Below, piece by piece: positions 23,706-31,650 of a stretch of DNA of 64,000 nucleotides; position 1 is the first letter of the stretch, and the number at the start of each line of letters is the position of its first letter. The stretch is from Micromonospora chokoriensis. Its GTDB lineage: Bacteria > Actinomycetota > Actinomycetes > Mycobacteriales > Micromonosporaceae. Where the stretch lies: assembly GCF_900091505.1 (NCBI RefSeq), contig NZ_LT607409.1, forward strand, positions 1,302,001 through 1,366,000, written 5' to 3'. The notes under the pieces were generated by a model. The model worked only from the letters and a program-made list of their open reading frames with translations, was not told the origin of the DNA and did no database searches. A program made the translations under genes and the position numbers.

Positions 23706-25166
23706 ATGTCCGAAGCCTCCGCTCCCCACGCCGCCGACCGCCGCGAACTCACCGCCGCGCAGCGCAACGCCGTCGCCGAACTGCTCCGGGTCTCCCCGGT
23801 CGCCGACGAGTTGGGCCGCCGCTTCGTCCGCGCCGGTCACGAGTTGCACCTGGTGGGTGGTTCGGTACGCGACGCGCTGCTCGGCCGACTCGGTGACGAC
23901 CTCGACTTCTGCACCGACGCGCACCCGGACGAGACGCTCCGGATCCTCAAGGGCTGGGCCGAGTCGATCTGGGAGACCGGTCGCGAGTTCGGCACCATCG
24001 GCGCGCAGCGCGACGGTCTCCGGCTGGAGGTCACCACTTTCCGCGCGGAGTCGTACGACCAGGTCAGTCGCAACCCGGTGGTGGTCTACGGCACCAGCCT
24101 CGACGAGGACCTGAAGCGGCGGGACTTCACGATCAACGCGATGGCGGTCAGCCTGCCGGAGCACCGGTTCACCGATCCGCACGGCGGGTTGGACGATCTC
24201 TCGGCCAAGGTGATCCGTACCCCGAGCACCCCCGGTGAGTCGTTCGGCGACGACCCGTTGCGGATGCTGCGGGCGGCCCGGTTCGCTGCCCAACTGCGCT
24301 TCGCCGTACACCCGGACGTGCACCGGGCGATGACCGAGATGGCCGCCGACCTGGACCGGATCACCGCCGAGCGGATCCGTGACGAGTTCACCAAGCTGCT
24401 CTGCGGCGCCGACCCGATCACCGGTCTGCGGCTGCTCGTCGACACCGGGCTGGCCGAGCGGTTCCTGCCGGAGCTGACCGGGTTGAAGCTGGAGATCGAC
24501 GAGCACGCGCAGCACAAGGACGTCTACGAGCACACCCTGACGGTCGTCTCGAACGCCGTCTCCCACGAGGACGACGGGTGTGACTTCGTCCTGCGGATGG
24601 CCGCCCTCCTGCACGACGTGGGTAAGCCGGCGACGAAGGCTGTCGGGTCCGACGGCCGGGTCAGCTTCCACCACCACGAGGTGGTCGGCGCGCGGTTGAC
24701 CAAGGCCCGGATGAAGGCCATGCGGTACCCGAAGGAGATCACCGCGAAGGTGACCGCGCTGGTCGCGCTGCACCTGCGCTTCTACGGGTACGGGCGGGGT
24801 GAGTGGACCGACTCGGCGGTGCGCCGCTACGTGGCTGACGCCGGTGACCTGCTGCCCCGCCTGCACAAGCTGACCCGTTCGGACTGCACGACCCGTAACC
24901 GGCGTAAGGCCGCGCAGCTCGCTGCGGACTACGACGCGCTGGAGGACCGGATCGCCCGGATCGCGGCTGAGGAGGACCTGGCCCGTGTCCGCCCCGACCT
25001 GGACGGCAACGCGATCATGGAGTTGCTCGGCGTACCGCCGGGGCCGGTGGTGGGTCGGGCGTGGAAGCACCTCAAGGAACTGCGCCTCGAACACGGCCCG
25101 CTGGACCGCGACGCCGCCGAGGTGGAGCTGCTGCGCTGGGCCCGAGCCGAGGGCCTGGTCGACTAG
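23706..25166 (+). CDS. pcnA: CCA tRNA nucleotidyltransferase
   Basis: A 486-residue class II nucleotidyltransferase that adds or repairs the 3' CCA of tRNAs. Motifs: L-V-G-G-S-V-R-D-A-L-L-G (49-60), the metal-binding D-D-L-D-F-C-T-D (64-71), K-R-R-D-F-T-I-N-A-M-A, the E-R-I-R-D-E-F helix, and a C-terminal HD domain (L-L-H-D-V-G-K-P-A). The ATG at 23706 is divergent from murJ across 126 bp. In mycobacteria two more genes separate murJ from this one; they are absent here. Confidence 0.94.
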   Translation: MSEASAPHAADRRELTAAQRNAVAELLRVSPVADELGRRFVRAGHELHLVGGSVRDALLGRLGDDLDFCTDAHPDETLRILKGWAESIWETGREFGTIGAQRDGLRLEVTTFRAESYDQVSRNPVVVYGTSLDEDLKRRDFTINAMAVSLPEHRFTDPHGGLDDLSAKVIRTPSTPGESFGDDPLRMLRAARFAAQLRFAVHPDVHRAMTEMAADLDRITAERIRDEFTKLLCGADPITGLRLLVDTGLAERFLPELTGLKLEIDEHAQHKDVYEHTLTVVSNAVSHEDDGCDFVLRMAALLHDVGKPATKAVGSDGRVSFHHHEVVGARLTKARMKAMRYPKEITAKVTALVALHLRFYGYGRGEWTDSAVRRYVADAGDLLPRLHKLTRSDCTTRNRRKAAQLAADYDALEDRIARIAAEEDLARVRPDLDGNAIMELLGVPPGPVVGRAWKHLKELRLEHGPLDRDAAEVELLRWARAEGLVD

Positions 25167-25196
25167 CTCCAGCAGGCCGCCGCCTGGCCGTGACCG

Positions 25197-25262
25197 ACTC
25201 GGTTTCACGGAAATCCGGGGTGTCCCGATCCCCAGGACACCCCGGATTCCGGTAACCCGAGT
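25197..25262. terminator. Bidirectional terminator pcnA / flotillin
   Basis: Core arms AATCCGGGGTGTCC (25212-25225) and GGACACCCCGGATT (25235-25248) form a perfect 14-bp stem; imperfect outer pairing ACTCGG/CCGAGT extends it. It lies between convergent gene ends. Confidence 0.75.
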
Positions 25263-25315
25263 GGATCTGACAGGCGCCGCCCCCGAACCGGGAACGGCGC
25301 CCATCGCGTACGGCG

Positions 25316-26851
25316 TCAGCGGGTCTCGACGGCGGTCCCGTCCACGGCCGGGGTGCCCTTGCCGGTCGAGACGCCGTTGCCGCCGGGCGTCGACGCCGAG
25401 CCGAGCCGGGCCAGCAGGCCGGCCAGGTCGATCCCGGTCAGGTCACTGCCGAGCTGGAGCCCCTGGGCCACGTTGCCGGCCACCGACTTCGTCAGCGACG
25501 ACGCGCCGTCGGTGGAGATGACGGTCATCTTGTCGATCGCGCCGATCGGTGCGCTGGCCGCCTCCACCACCTGCGGCAGCACCCTGACCAGCAGGTCCAG
25601 CACCGCCGCCTCGCCGTACGCGGCGAACGCCTCGGCCTTGCGCGCCATCGCGTCGGCCTCGGCCTCACCCTTGGCCAGGATGGCCGCCGCCTCGGCCTGA
25701 CCCTCCCGCTCCACCGCCTCGGCGATGGCGGAACGCCGACGCTGCTCGGCCTCACCCTCCTTGGCGCCCTCAATCGCGTTCGCCTCGGCGAGCGCCGCAC
25801 GTCGGGCCCGCTCGCCCTCACCGGTGAGTCGTGCCTGCTCGGCGGAGGCCTGCGCGGCGGCGATGACCGACTGTCGCTGGGCGTCCGCGTGCAGCACCGC
25901 CGCGTTGCGCGACGCCTCCGCCTCCTGCTCCACCTTGTACCGGGCCGCGTCGGCCGGCTTGCGTACCTCGGTGTCCAGTTGGCGCTGCTTGAGTTCGGCG
26001 TTGCGCTCGGCGACCTTCTGCTGCTCGGAGAGGATCGCCTGGTCCCGCTCGGCCTGGGCGAGCGGGCCGGCGGCGGCGGACTTCGCCTTCGCCGCGTCGA
26101 TCTCGGCCTGGATGCCGGCCTGCTTGAGAGCCAGGTTCCGGTTCGCCTCGGCGATGGCCTCCTCGGCGAGCAGACGCTCCTGCTCGGCCTGCTGCCGGGC
26201 CCGCGCCTCGGCGATCGCCGCGTCCTTCAACACCCGGGCGGCCTCGGGCCGACCCAGGTCCTGCAGGTAGGAGCCCTCGGCGAGGATGTCCTGGAGCTGG
26301 AACGTGTCGAGCACCAGACCCTGGTTGGTCATCGAGTGCTCGGCCTCCTCGGCCACGGCGCTGGCGAACGCCGCCCGGTCCCGGATGACCTCCTCGACGG
26401 TGAGCCGACCGACGATCGAGCGGAGCGCGCCGGCCAGCACCTCCCGGGTGAAGTTGTCGATCTCGTCCTGTTGGTGCAGGAACCGCTGGGCGGCGGCCCG
26501 GATGGCGTCCTCGGTGCCGCCGACCTTGACGATCGCCACGCCGTGCAGGTCGGCGCGGATGCCCTGCTTGCTCACCGCGCCCCGGATGCCGACGTCGATC
26601 CGTCGGCTGGACAGGTCGAGCGACTGGAGTTTCTGCACCACCGGCAGCACGAAGACCGACGCGCCCAGCACGACCTTCTGCCCGGAGGTGTCGGTCGACC
26701 GTCCGCCGTCGGCGGTCTGCGTGGTGCGGCCTTTGCGACCGGTGACGATGAACGCCTCGTTCGGCCCGGCCACCTTGATCCGGGAGAGCACGAAGAGCAC
26801 CAGGATGAGCGCGAGGAGGACCGCGCCGCCGATGGCGATGAGCAGGGCCAT
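25316..26851 (-). CDS. Flotillin-like SPFH domain protein
   Basis: A 511-residue protein. An N-terminal membrane hairpin (about 1-25; L-L-I-A-I-G-G-A-V-L-L-A) is followed by an SPFH/band-7 domain (about 28-200), a long Ala/Glu/Gln-rich coiled coil (about 215-410, many A-E-A repeats) and a Gly/Ser-rich tail. Flotillins organise lipid domains in the bacterial membrane. It is the second gene after an NfeD-like protein, the standard partner arrangement. ATG 26851 gives a membrane-anchored start; the ribosome-binding site is weak. Confidence 0.9.
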   Translation of the reverse strand: MALLIAIGGAVLLALILVLFVLSRIKVAGPNEAFIVTGRKGRTTQTADGGRSTDTSGQKVVLGASVFVLPVVQKLQSLDLSSRRIDVGIRGAVSKQGIRADLHGVAIVKVGGTEDAIRAAAQRFLHQQDEIDNFTREVLAGALRSIVGRLTVEEVIRDRAAFASAVAEEAEHSMTNQGLVLDTFQLQDILAEGSYLQDLGRPEAARVLKDAAIAEARARQQAEQERLLAEEAIAEANRNLALKQAGIQAEIDAAKAKSAAAGPLAQAERDQAILSEQQKVAERNAELKQRQLDTEVRKPADAARYKVEQEAEASRNAAVLHADAQRQSVIAAAQASAEQARLTGEGERARRAALAEANAIEGAKEGEAEQRRRSAIAEAVEREGQAEAAAILAKGEAEADAMARKAEAFAAYGEAAVLDLLVRVLPQVVEAASAPIGAIDKMTVISTDGASSLTKSVAGNVAQGLQLGSDLTGIDLAGLLARLGSASTPGGNGVSTGKGTPAVDGTAVETR

Positions 26852-26879
26852 AAAGGGAGTCCCGTCTACGAGGGGTGAA

Positions 26880-27401
26880 TCAGTAGGTCTCGACCTGCAC
26901 GCTTGTCTCGCTGAGCGCCTGCACGACGAACACCTGGGCGCCGATCGGTATCGGCTGGTCCGCGCGGGCACTGAGCTTGACCGGTTGGCCGGCGAGGCGG
27001 ATCCGGACCTCGCCGTACCCGTCGACCGGCACCGGGGTGACGACCAGGCCGAGCGCACCGACCAGATCGTCACGGGTGGGGGTGGGGTCCGTGCGCATGT
27101 TAGGCGCCGCCCGGCTCAGGCGGGACGCCAACCAGCCGGTGGGCACCGCCGCGAGCACGCCGCCGACCGCCGCGCCGACGACCATTCCCGGTGTACGCGC
27201 ACCGAGCAGCTCGTTGACGATGGCACCGCCGAACCCGAACGCCCCGGCGAAGCCGGCGACCGTCTCGACCGAGATCGGCCCGTCCACGTCGGCGTGCCCG
27301 AACTGGAACAGCTCGGTGCCGAGCAGGGCGAGCGCGAGCACCCCGATGCCCGCCCCACCGATGATCAGAAAGATCAGCGTCCCCGTTGCCACGACCTGCA
27401 C
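26880..27401 (-). CDS. NfeD-like membrane protein
   Basis: A 173-residue protein with N-terminal hydrophobic helices (about 8-30 and 45-95) and a C-terminal OB-fold (about 110-173; G-A-L-G-L-V-V-T-P-V ... G-A-Q-V-F-V-V-Q-A-L) typical of short NfeD proteins. These pair with flotillins, and the flotillin gene starts 28 nt downstream. GTG 27401 was chosen; GTG 27392 is an alternative. Longer frames would overlap the divergent ogt gene. Confidence 0.82.
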   Translation of the reverse strand: MQVVATGTLIFLIIGGAGIGVLALALLGTELFQFGHADVDGPISVETVAGFAGAFGFGGAIVNELLGARTPGMVVGAAVGGVLAAVPTGWLASRLSRAAPNMRTDPTPTRDDLVGALGLVVTPVPVDGYGEVRIRLAGQPVKLSARADQPIPIGAQVFVVQALSETSVQVETY

Positions 27402-27573
27402 GGTATCGACGGCGCGCAACGTCGGGCGGTGCCGTTCGACGCGAAGAGGATCTTCCTTCGGTGTTGATCGAAAACGGGTCAGCGCCGGCCGGAGGCGATC
27501 CGGGTCGCCGAGGAGTGGCGTTCGGCCCGGCGCTGGTAGCCACCCCCGCAGCGGCGTCGGGGAGAATGGGTGG

Positions 27574-28053
27574 ATGCGCTGGGCTGTGCTCGACTCACCC
27601 ATCGGGGAGTTCTCCGTCGCCACCGACGGCACGAACGTCTGTGGCGCGGCCTTCGGCCGGGTCGAGGCAGCCGTCGACGAGCCCGGCGACGCGTTGTCCC
27701 AGCAGGCCGTGACCGAGCTGCGGGCGTACTTCGCCGGTGAGTTGACCGCGTTCACCGTCCCGGTGTCGATGCCGCGTGGCTCAGACTTCGAGCGCGCCGT
27801 TTGGCGGGAGATGACGCGGATCCCGTACGGCGAGACGCTGACGTACGGCGAGGTGGCGCGCCTGGTCGGCGACCCCGGGGCGGCGAGGGCGGTGGGAGTG
27901 GCGTGCAACCGCAACCCGGTCCCGGTGCTCGTGCCGTGTCACCGGATCGTCGGCGCGGGCGGCAAGCTGGTCGGCTTCGGTGGAGGCCTGCCGCGCAAGA
28001 TCAAGTTGCTGGAGTTGGAAGCCGCTGTCGCCCTGCGGCACGCGTGGTCCTAG
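27574..28053 (+). CDS. ogt: Methylated-DNA-protein-cysteine methyltransferase
   Basis: A 159-residue suicide repair protein that transfers alkyl groups from O6-alkylguanine to its own cysteine. The active-site V-P-C-H-R-I-V-G is intact, preceded by Y-G-E-V-A-R-L-V-G and A-V-G-V-A-C-N-R-N-P. The ATG at 27574 has GGGGAGAATGGG upstream. It is divergent from the nfeD/flotillin pair. Confidence 0.95.
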   Translation: MRWAVLDSPIGEFSVATDGTNVCGAAFGRVEAAVDEPGDALSQQAVTELRAYFAGELTAFTVPVSMPRGSDFERAVWREMTRIPYGETLTYGEVARLVGDPGAARAVGVACNRNPVPVLVPCHRIVGAGGKLVGFGGGLPRKIKLLELEAAVALRHAWS

Positions 28054-28436
28054 ACCGGCTGGCCAATGTTTTCGGGTGACCGCCACCGGCGGCGATCCGA
28101 CATCGCCAGCGGGCGCTCGCCTAGATCCACTCCAGTTCGGCGAAACGGCGGTATCCGCCTGGGGTCGGGGATACCCCGACCGAGCCGATCAAGCCTGCCG
28201 GCGTCACGACATCCGACGACGCCCACCCGGCGGCCTGCGACCGTTGCCGTCAGGCCTGGCCGACGCGCCGGAGATGAACACGTGACGATCGCTACACATT
28301 TCGAGGCAGGTGCCTCCGTACCTCGCTCTCCGCACCGGCGTTGGTCGAAACGCGAACGTGCTGGCTGCGGAGATGGAGGCAAGAGACGGTGTCGAGTCTG
28401 GTTGACGTACCCCCGGAAGAGCTATACAAAAACGGT
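28054..28436. other. ogt to antitoxin intergenic region
   Basis: About 380 bp with no credible gene. It contains overlapping inverted repeats (28150-28181) and the operator/promoter of the toxin-antitoxin pair at its right end. Confidence 0.55.
28150..28181. repeat. Two mutually exclusive hairpins
   Basis: GGTATCC (28150-28156) pairs with GGATACC (28169-28175), and GGTCGGGG (28163-28170) pairs with CCCCGACC (28174-28181). The two stems share bases, so only one can form. The reverse complement of 28168-28190 resembles the left arm of the inverted repeat at 9671-9700. Confidence 0.5.
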
Positions 28437-28441
28437 ATGGC
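28421..28441. promoter_or_regulatory. Operator dyad over the antitoxin start codon
   Basis: GCTATAC (28421-28427) and GTATGGC (28435-28441) form an inverted repeat with 6 of 7 matches and a 7-nt A-rich spacer. It covers the ATG at 28437, and TATACA could be the -10. This is the layout expected for autoregulation by a ribbon-helix-helix antitoxin. Confidence 0.55.
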
Positions 28442-28643
28442 CTTCACCCTGACGCTCAAGCCCGAGGTCGAGCAGCGCCTTCGGGAGCTGGCCGAGGCGG
28501 AACACCGCTCGATGCACAAGACGGTCGAGGTGGCGATCCAGGAATACCTCGAGCGTCAGGAGCGCAACGAGTGGACCCGCCAGGCCGCCCGGCGGGTCCT
28601 GGAGGAAGACGCCGAATTCTTCGAGATGTTGGGGGACCGGTGA
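28437..28643 (+). CDS. Ribbon-helix-helix antitoxin
   Basis: A 68-residue protein opening M-A-F-T-L-T-L-K-P-E-V-E-Q-R-L-R, the beta-strand plus helix of Arc/MetJ-type DNA-binding antitoxins. S-M-H-K-T-V-E-V-A-I-Q-E-Y-L forms the second helix, and an acidic C-terminal part would bind the toxin. The start is placed at ATG 28437, which lies within the operator dyad; transcripts may be nearly leaderless. Its stop overlaps the toxin GTG by 4 bp (GTGA), a typical toxin-antitoxin coupling. Confidence 0.85.
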   Translation: MAFTLTLKPEVEQRLRELAEAEHRSMHKTVEVAIQEYLERQERNEWTRQAARRVLEEDAEFFEMLGDR

Positions 28644-29026
28644 TTCAACCGTGGCCCGAGCCGGAAGACCTGTTGATCCTCTTGTCCGAGCACACGGGCC
28701 AGCACAGTCGGGTCAGGGACGGCGGCATCCTCACCGCTGCGGCGGTCCGCCCACATGCACGGATCCTGGGGCAGGCCGTCTACCCAACCGTGCTGGACAG
28801 GGCGGCGGCCTTGATGCACGGATTGATGATCTGGCGCCCACTCGACATGTGGAACGCGGGCCTCGCCTGGGCAGCGATGCGGATCTTCCTGATCCGTTGC
28901 GGGGTGACGCTACGCATGCCGGTCAAGGAGCGGATGGCGCTCACCGACGCGTTGGCCAGCGGTGAGATCGATTCGGTCGACGAGTTGGCGCTGCGGCTGT
29001 CTCCGTACCTGGAGATGAAGGCTTGA
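28640..29026 (+). CDS. Doc/Fic-like toxin with degenerate active site
   Basis: A 128-residue protein following the Doc pattern: V-R-D-G-G-I-L-T-A-A-A (25-35), Y-P-T-V-L-D-R-A-A-A-L-M-H-G (48-61), then the helix pair. Where Doc and Fic enzymes carry H-x-F-x-D-G-N-K-R, this protein has R-P-L-D-M-W-N-A-G (66-74): the catalytic His and the Lys/Arg are missing, and only the Asn is kept. It is thus either inactive as a kinase/AMPylase or uses another chemistry. It is coupled to the RHH antitoxin, an unusual partner for Doc (P1 Phd is of another fold). Toxin function is inferred from context. Confidence 0.75.
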   Translation: MIQPWPEPEDLLILLSEHTGQHSRVRDGGILTAAAVRPHARILGQAVYPTVLDRAAALMHGLMIWRPLDMWNAGLAWAAMRIFLIRCGVTLRMPVKERMALTDALASGEIDSVDELALRLSPYLEMKA

Positions 29027-29031
29027 GACGC

Positions 29032-29067
29032 GGCGAGGGCCGGATCCGTTCGGATCCGGCCCTCGCC
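29032..29067. terminator. Bidirectional terminator toxin / ino1
   Basis: Perfect 17-bp arms, 29032-29048 and 29051-29067 (GGCGAGGGCCGGATCCG and its complement), with a 2-nt loop, lie between convergent genes. Confidence 0.8.
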
Positions 29068-29089
29068 GATGCTGTTGGTGTTCAGCAGG

Positions 29090-30169
29090 TCAGCGCGGGA
29101 CCTCACCGGCGATGAACTCCTCGACGGCCTGGTGGGCGTCGTGGTCGGCGTACTGCACCGGCGGGGACTTCATGAAGTACGACGAGGCCGACAGGATCGG
29201 GCCGCCGATCTTCCGGTCCAGCGCGATCTTCGCGGCGCGGACCGCGTCGATGATGACGCCGGCCGAGTTCGGGGAGTCCCACACCTCGAGCTTGAGCTCG
29301 GCGTTCAGCGGGGTGTCACCGAACGAGCGACCCTCCAGGCGGATGTACGCCCACTTGCGGTCGTCCAGCCACGGCACGTGGTCCGACGGGCCGATGTGCA
29401 CGTCGCTCTTGCTCATCTCGTGCGGGATCTGCGAGGTGACCGACTGGGTCTTCGAGATCTTCTTCGAGACCAGCCGCTTGCGCTCCAGCATGTTCATGAA
29501 GTCCATGTTGCCGCCGAAGTTGAGCTGGTAGGTGCGCAGCAGCTCGACGCCCCGGTCCTCGAAGAGCTTTGCGAGGGCACGGTGCACGATGGTCGCGCCG
29601 ACCTGGCTCTTGATGTCGTCACCGACGATCGGCAGGCCCGCGTCCTCGAACTTCTTGGCCCACTCGGGGTCGGAGGCGATGAAGACCGGCAGGGCGTTGA
29701 CGAACGCGCAGCCGGCGTCGATCGCGGCCTGGGCGTAGAACTTGGCGGCCTGCTCGGAGCCGACCGGGAGGTAGCAGACGACGACGTCGACCTGCGCGTC
29801 GCGCAGCGCCTGCGCCACGTCGACCGGGGTGGCGTCGGACTCCTCGACGATCTCGCGGTAGTACTGGCCCAGACCGTCGAAGGTCGGGCCGCGCTGCACG
29901 GTGACGCCGGTCGGCGGTACGTCACAGAGCTTGATGGTGTTGTTCTCGCTGGCGACGATCGCCTCCGCGAGGTCCATGCCCACCTTCTTGGCGTCCACGT
30001 CGAACGCCGCGACGAACTCCACGGCGTTGACGTGGTAGTCGCCGAAGGCGACGTGCATGAGACCCGGGACGCGGTCGTTCGGGTTGGCGTTCCGGTAGTA
30101 CTCGACGCCCTGAACCAGGGACGAGGCGCAGTTACCCACACCGACGATGGCGACGCGGACGGAGCCCAT
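29090..30169 (-). CDS. ino1: myo-Inositol-1-phosphate synthase
   Basis: A 359-residue NAD-dependent enzyme turning glucose 6-phosphate into inositol 1-phosphate, the precursor of phosphatidylinositol and mycothiol. It has [13 protein letters not shown] at the N-terminus, [21 protein letters not shown] and [11 protein letters not shown] 30169 is chosen for AAGGAGG 9 nt upstream. The PadR regulator lies directly upstream on the same strand (23 nt), as in mycobacteria. Confidence 0.95.
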   Translation of the reverse strand: MGSVRVAIVGVGNCASSLVQGVEYYRNANPNDRVPGLMHVAFGDYHVNAVEFVAAFDVDAKKVGMDLAEAIVASENNTIKLCDVPPTGVTVQRGPTFDGLGQYYREIVEESDATPVDVAQALRDAQVDVVVCYLPVGSEQAAKFYAQAAIDAGCAFVNALPVFIASDPEWAKKFEDAGLPIVGDDIKSQVGATIVHRALAKLFEDRGVELLRTYQLNFGGNMDFMNMLERKRLVSKKISKTQSVTSQIPHEMSKSDVHIGPSDHVPWLDDRKWAYIRLEGRSFGDTPLNAELKLEVWDSPNSAGVIIDAVRAAKIALDRKIGGPILSASSYFMKSPPVQYADHDAHQAVEEFIAGEVPR

Positions 30170-30192
30170 AGCGTCTGCCTCCTTCTTTTCTG

Positions 30193-30831
30193 TCACGGCC
30201 GCTCATTCCTGGTCTCTCCAGGCGGAGGCGGGCTGTTGTCTTCTCGTCGGCCGCCGGCTGTCCCGATGTTCGGGACCGTCGGGGCTCGGCCGGAGCGCTC
30301 GTTGGCGATGAGCTCCTCCAGCCAACGGACCTCGCGCTCACAGGCATCAAGACCGTGGCGCTGCAGTTCCAAGGTGTAAGCGTCGAGGCGCTCGGCCGCC
30401 CGGCCCAGCACGTCGCGAAGCCCTTCGCGACGCTCCTCGATCTTGCGGCGGCGACCCTCCAGAATGCGCAGGCGGGTCGCCTGGTCGGTCCGGGCGAAGA
30501 ACGCGAAGTGCACCCCGAAGCCCGTGTCGTCGTACGTCTCGGGCCCCGCCTGTGCGATCAGCTGGGCGAAGCGTTCCTTGCCCTCCGCGGTGATTTTGTA
30601 GACCACCCGACCTCGTCGGCTGGTCAGCGCGGGAACCTCCTCGGCGGTGGCGGGCGTCTCGGCAGCTTCGGTGATCCATCCCGCCGCCTGCAACCTGCGC
30701 AGGGTCGGGTAGAGCGAGCCGTAGCTGATCGCCGCCCGGATGGCGCCGAGTTTGGCGGTCAACTCCTTGCGCAGCTCGTAGCCGTGCATCGGAGACTCCT
30801 GCAGGAGGCCGAGGATGGCGAACTCAAGCAC
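30193..30831 (-). CDS. PadR family transcriptional regulator
   Basis: A 212-residue PadR regulator. The winged helix is at about 1-85: [32 protein letters not shown], and the wing [10 protein letters not shown] long helical C-terminal dimerisation domain follows. The GTG at 30831 is supported by the family opening. It heads an operon with ino1, and a 25-bp perfect palindrome 44 bp upstream is its likely operator, giving autoregulation together with ino1. Confidence 0.92.
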   Translation of the reverse strand: MLEFAILGLLQESPMHGYELRKELTAKLGAIRAAISYGSLYPTLRRLQAAGWITEAAETPATAEEVPALTSRRGRVVYKITAEGKERFAQLIAQAGPETYDDTGFGVHFAFFARTDQATRLRILEGRRRKIEERREGLRDVLGRAAERLDAYTLELQRHGLDACEREVRWLEELIANERSGRAPTVPNIGTAGGRREDNSPPPPGETRNERP

Positions 30832-30874
30832 TGGCCACCCTCTCTGTACCCTCCGATGGGACGTGGTAACCGCC

Positions 30875-30899
30875 GCGATGTATCGGACCGATACATCGC
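30875..30899. promoter_or_regulatory. PadR operator palindrome
   Basis: GCGATGTATCGG and CCGATACATCGC flank a single central A, a perfect 25-bp dyad. It includes the ATGT...ACAT half-sites typical of PadR operators. It lies between the divergent padR-ino1 and DUF5318 genes and could control both directions. Confidence 0.8.
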
Positions 30900-31006
30900 A
30901 CGTTAGCGGGTCGCACCGGCCAGGGCAAACCCCCTCTCCGGGGTGTCATCGTCACGGATTGTGAGCATGGTCGCCTGCTCGGGCCGGACCGCGTACCCTT
31001 CTCCGC

Positions 31007-31453
31007 ATGCGTACGCAGCGCCAGGTCGTCGACTACTCGCTCCAGAAGCGAGCAGTGCTGCGTGAGCTCCTGGCCGGCCGGGTCGGCACGTACGACGTCT
31101 GCGACGCATCGCCGTACCTGAAGAACGCCGCCCGCTTCCACGGTGAGCCGACCGACCGGCGCTGTCCGATCTGCCGGAGCGAGAATCTGACTCTCGTCCA
31201 CTACATTTACGGCGACGAACTCAAGCAGTCCGCCGGGCAGGCCCGGACACTCACGGAGTTGCCCGTGCTGGCGATGACGCTGCGTGAGTTCCAGGTCTTC
31301 GTGGTGGAGGTGTGCCTCGGTTGTGACTGGAACCATCTCGTCGAGCAGTACCTGCTCGGCCGGGACGGTCTGGCCGGCGACAACGAGGGCATCGGCGAGC
31401 AGGATGTGGCGGCCGAAGGCGCAGGTCGGCGGAGGCGAGAGGCGCAACGGTGA
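31007..31453 (+). CDS. DUF5318 family zinc-ribbon protein
   Basis: A 148-residue conserved actinobacterial protein of unknown function. It carries two CxxC pairs, R-R-C-P-I-C-R-S (about 51-58) and V-C-L-G-C-D-W-N (about 102-109), suggesting one zinc site, and a Gly/Glu/Arg-rich tail. Its place before ponA and after divergent padR-ino1 equals the mycobacterial order, where it precedes ponA1. The ATG at 31007 is the first start. Confidence 0.85.
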   Translation: MRTQRQVVDYSLQKRAVLRELLAGRVGTYDVCDASPYLKNAARFHGEPTDRRCPICRSENLTLVHYIYGDELKQSAGQARTLTELPVLAMTLREFQVFVVEVCLGCDWNHLVEQYLLGRDGLAGDNEGIGEQDVAAEGAGRRRREAQR

Positions 31454-31650
31454 GCGCAGCAGGTTGGACCGGCCCCGGGGCCGTAGACGAAACCCGGGAC
31501 GGTCGACCGCTCGTTAGTCCGATTGGCCCGATTGATACTGCAAGTACCTCGGTGAGACGGCACCCCCGTGCCGTCTTCGCGGGTGAAGCAACTCACGGCA
31601 ACCCGGTGGCGGCGCGGTCGCGCCCCACCGCGACCGGCAGGGTGTGAGGA

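Noticed and set aside
25201..25215. GGTTTCACGGAAATC resembling a parS half-site
   Set aside because: The right half is wrong (CGGAAAT instead of CGTGAAAC); it is part of a terminator hairpin.
31450..31647. 65-codon frame between DUF5318 and ponA, starting in a GTGA overlap and ending 3 nt before the ponA ATG
   Set aside because: Its third-position GC is clearly lower than that of neighbouring genes and it resembles no known protein; the tidy spacing is probably chance or leader DNA.
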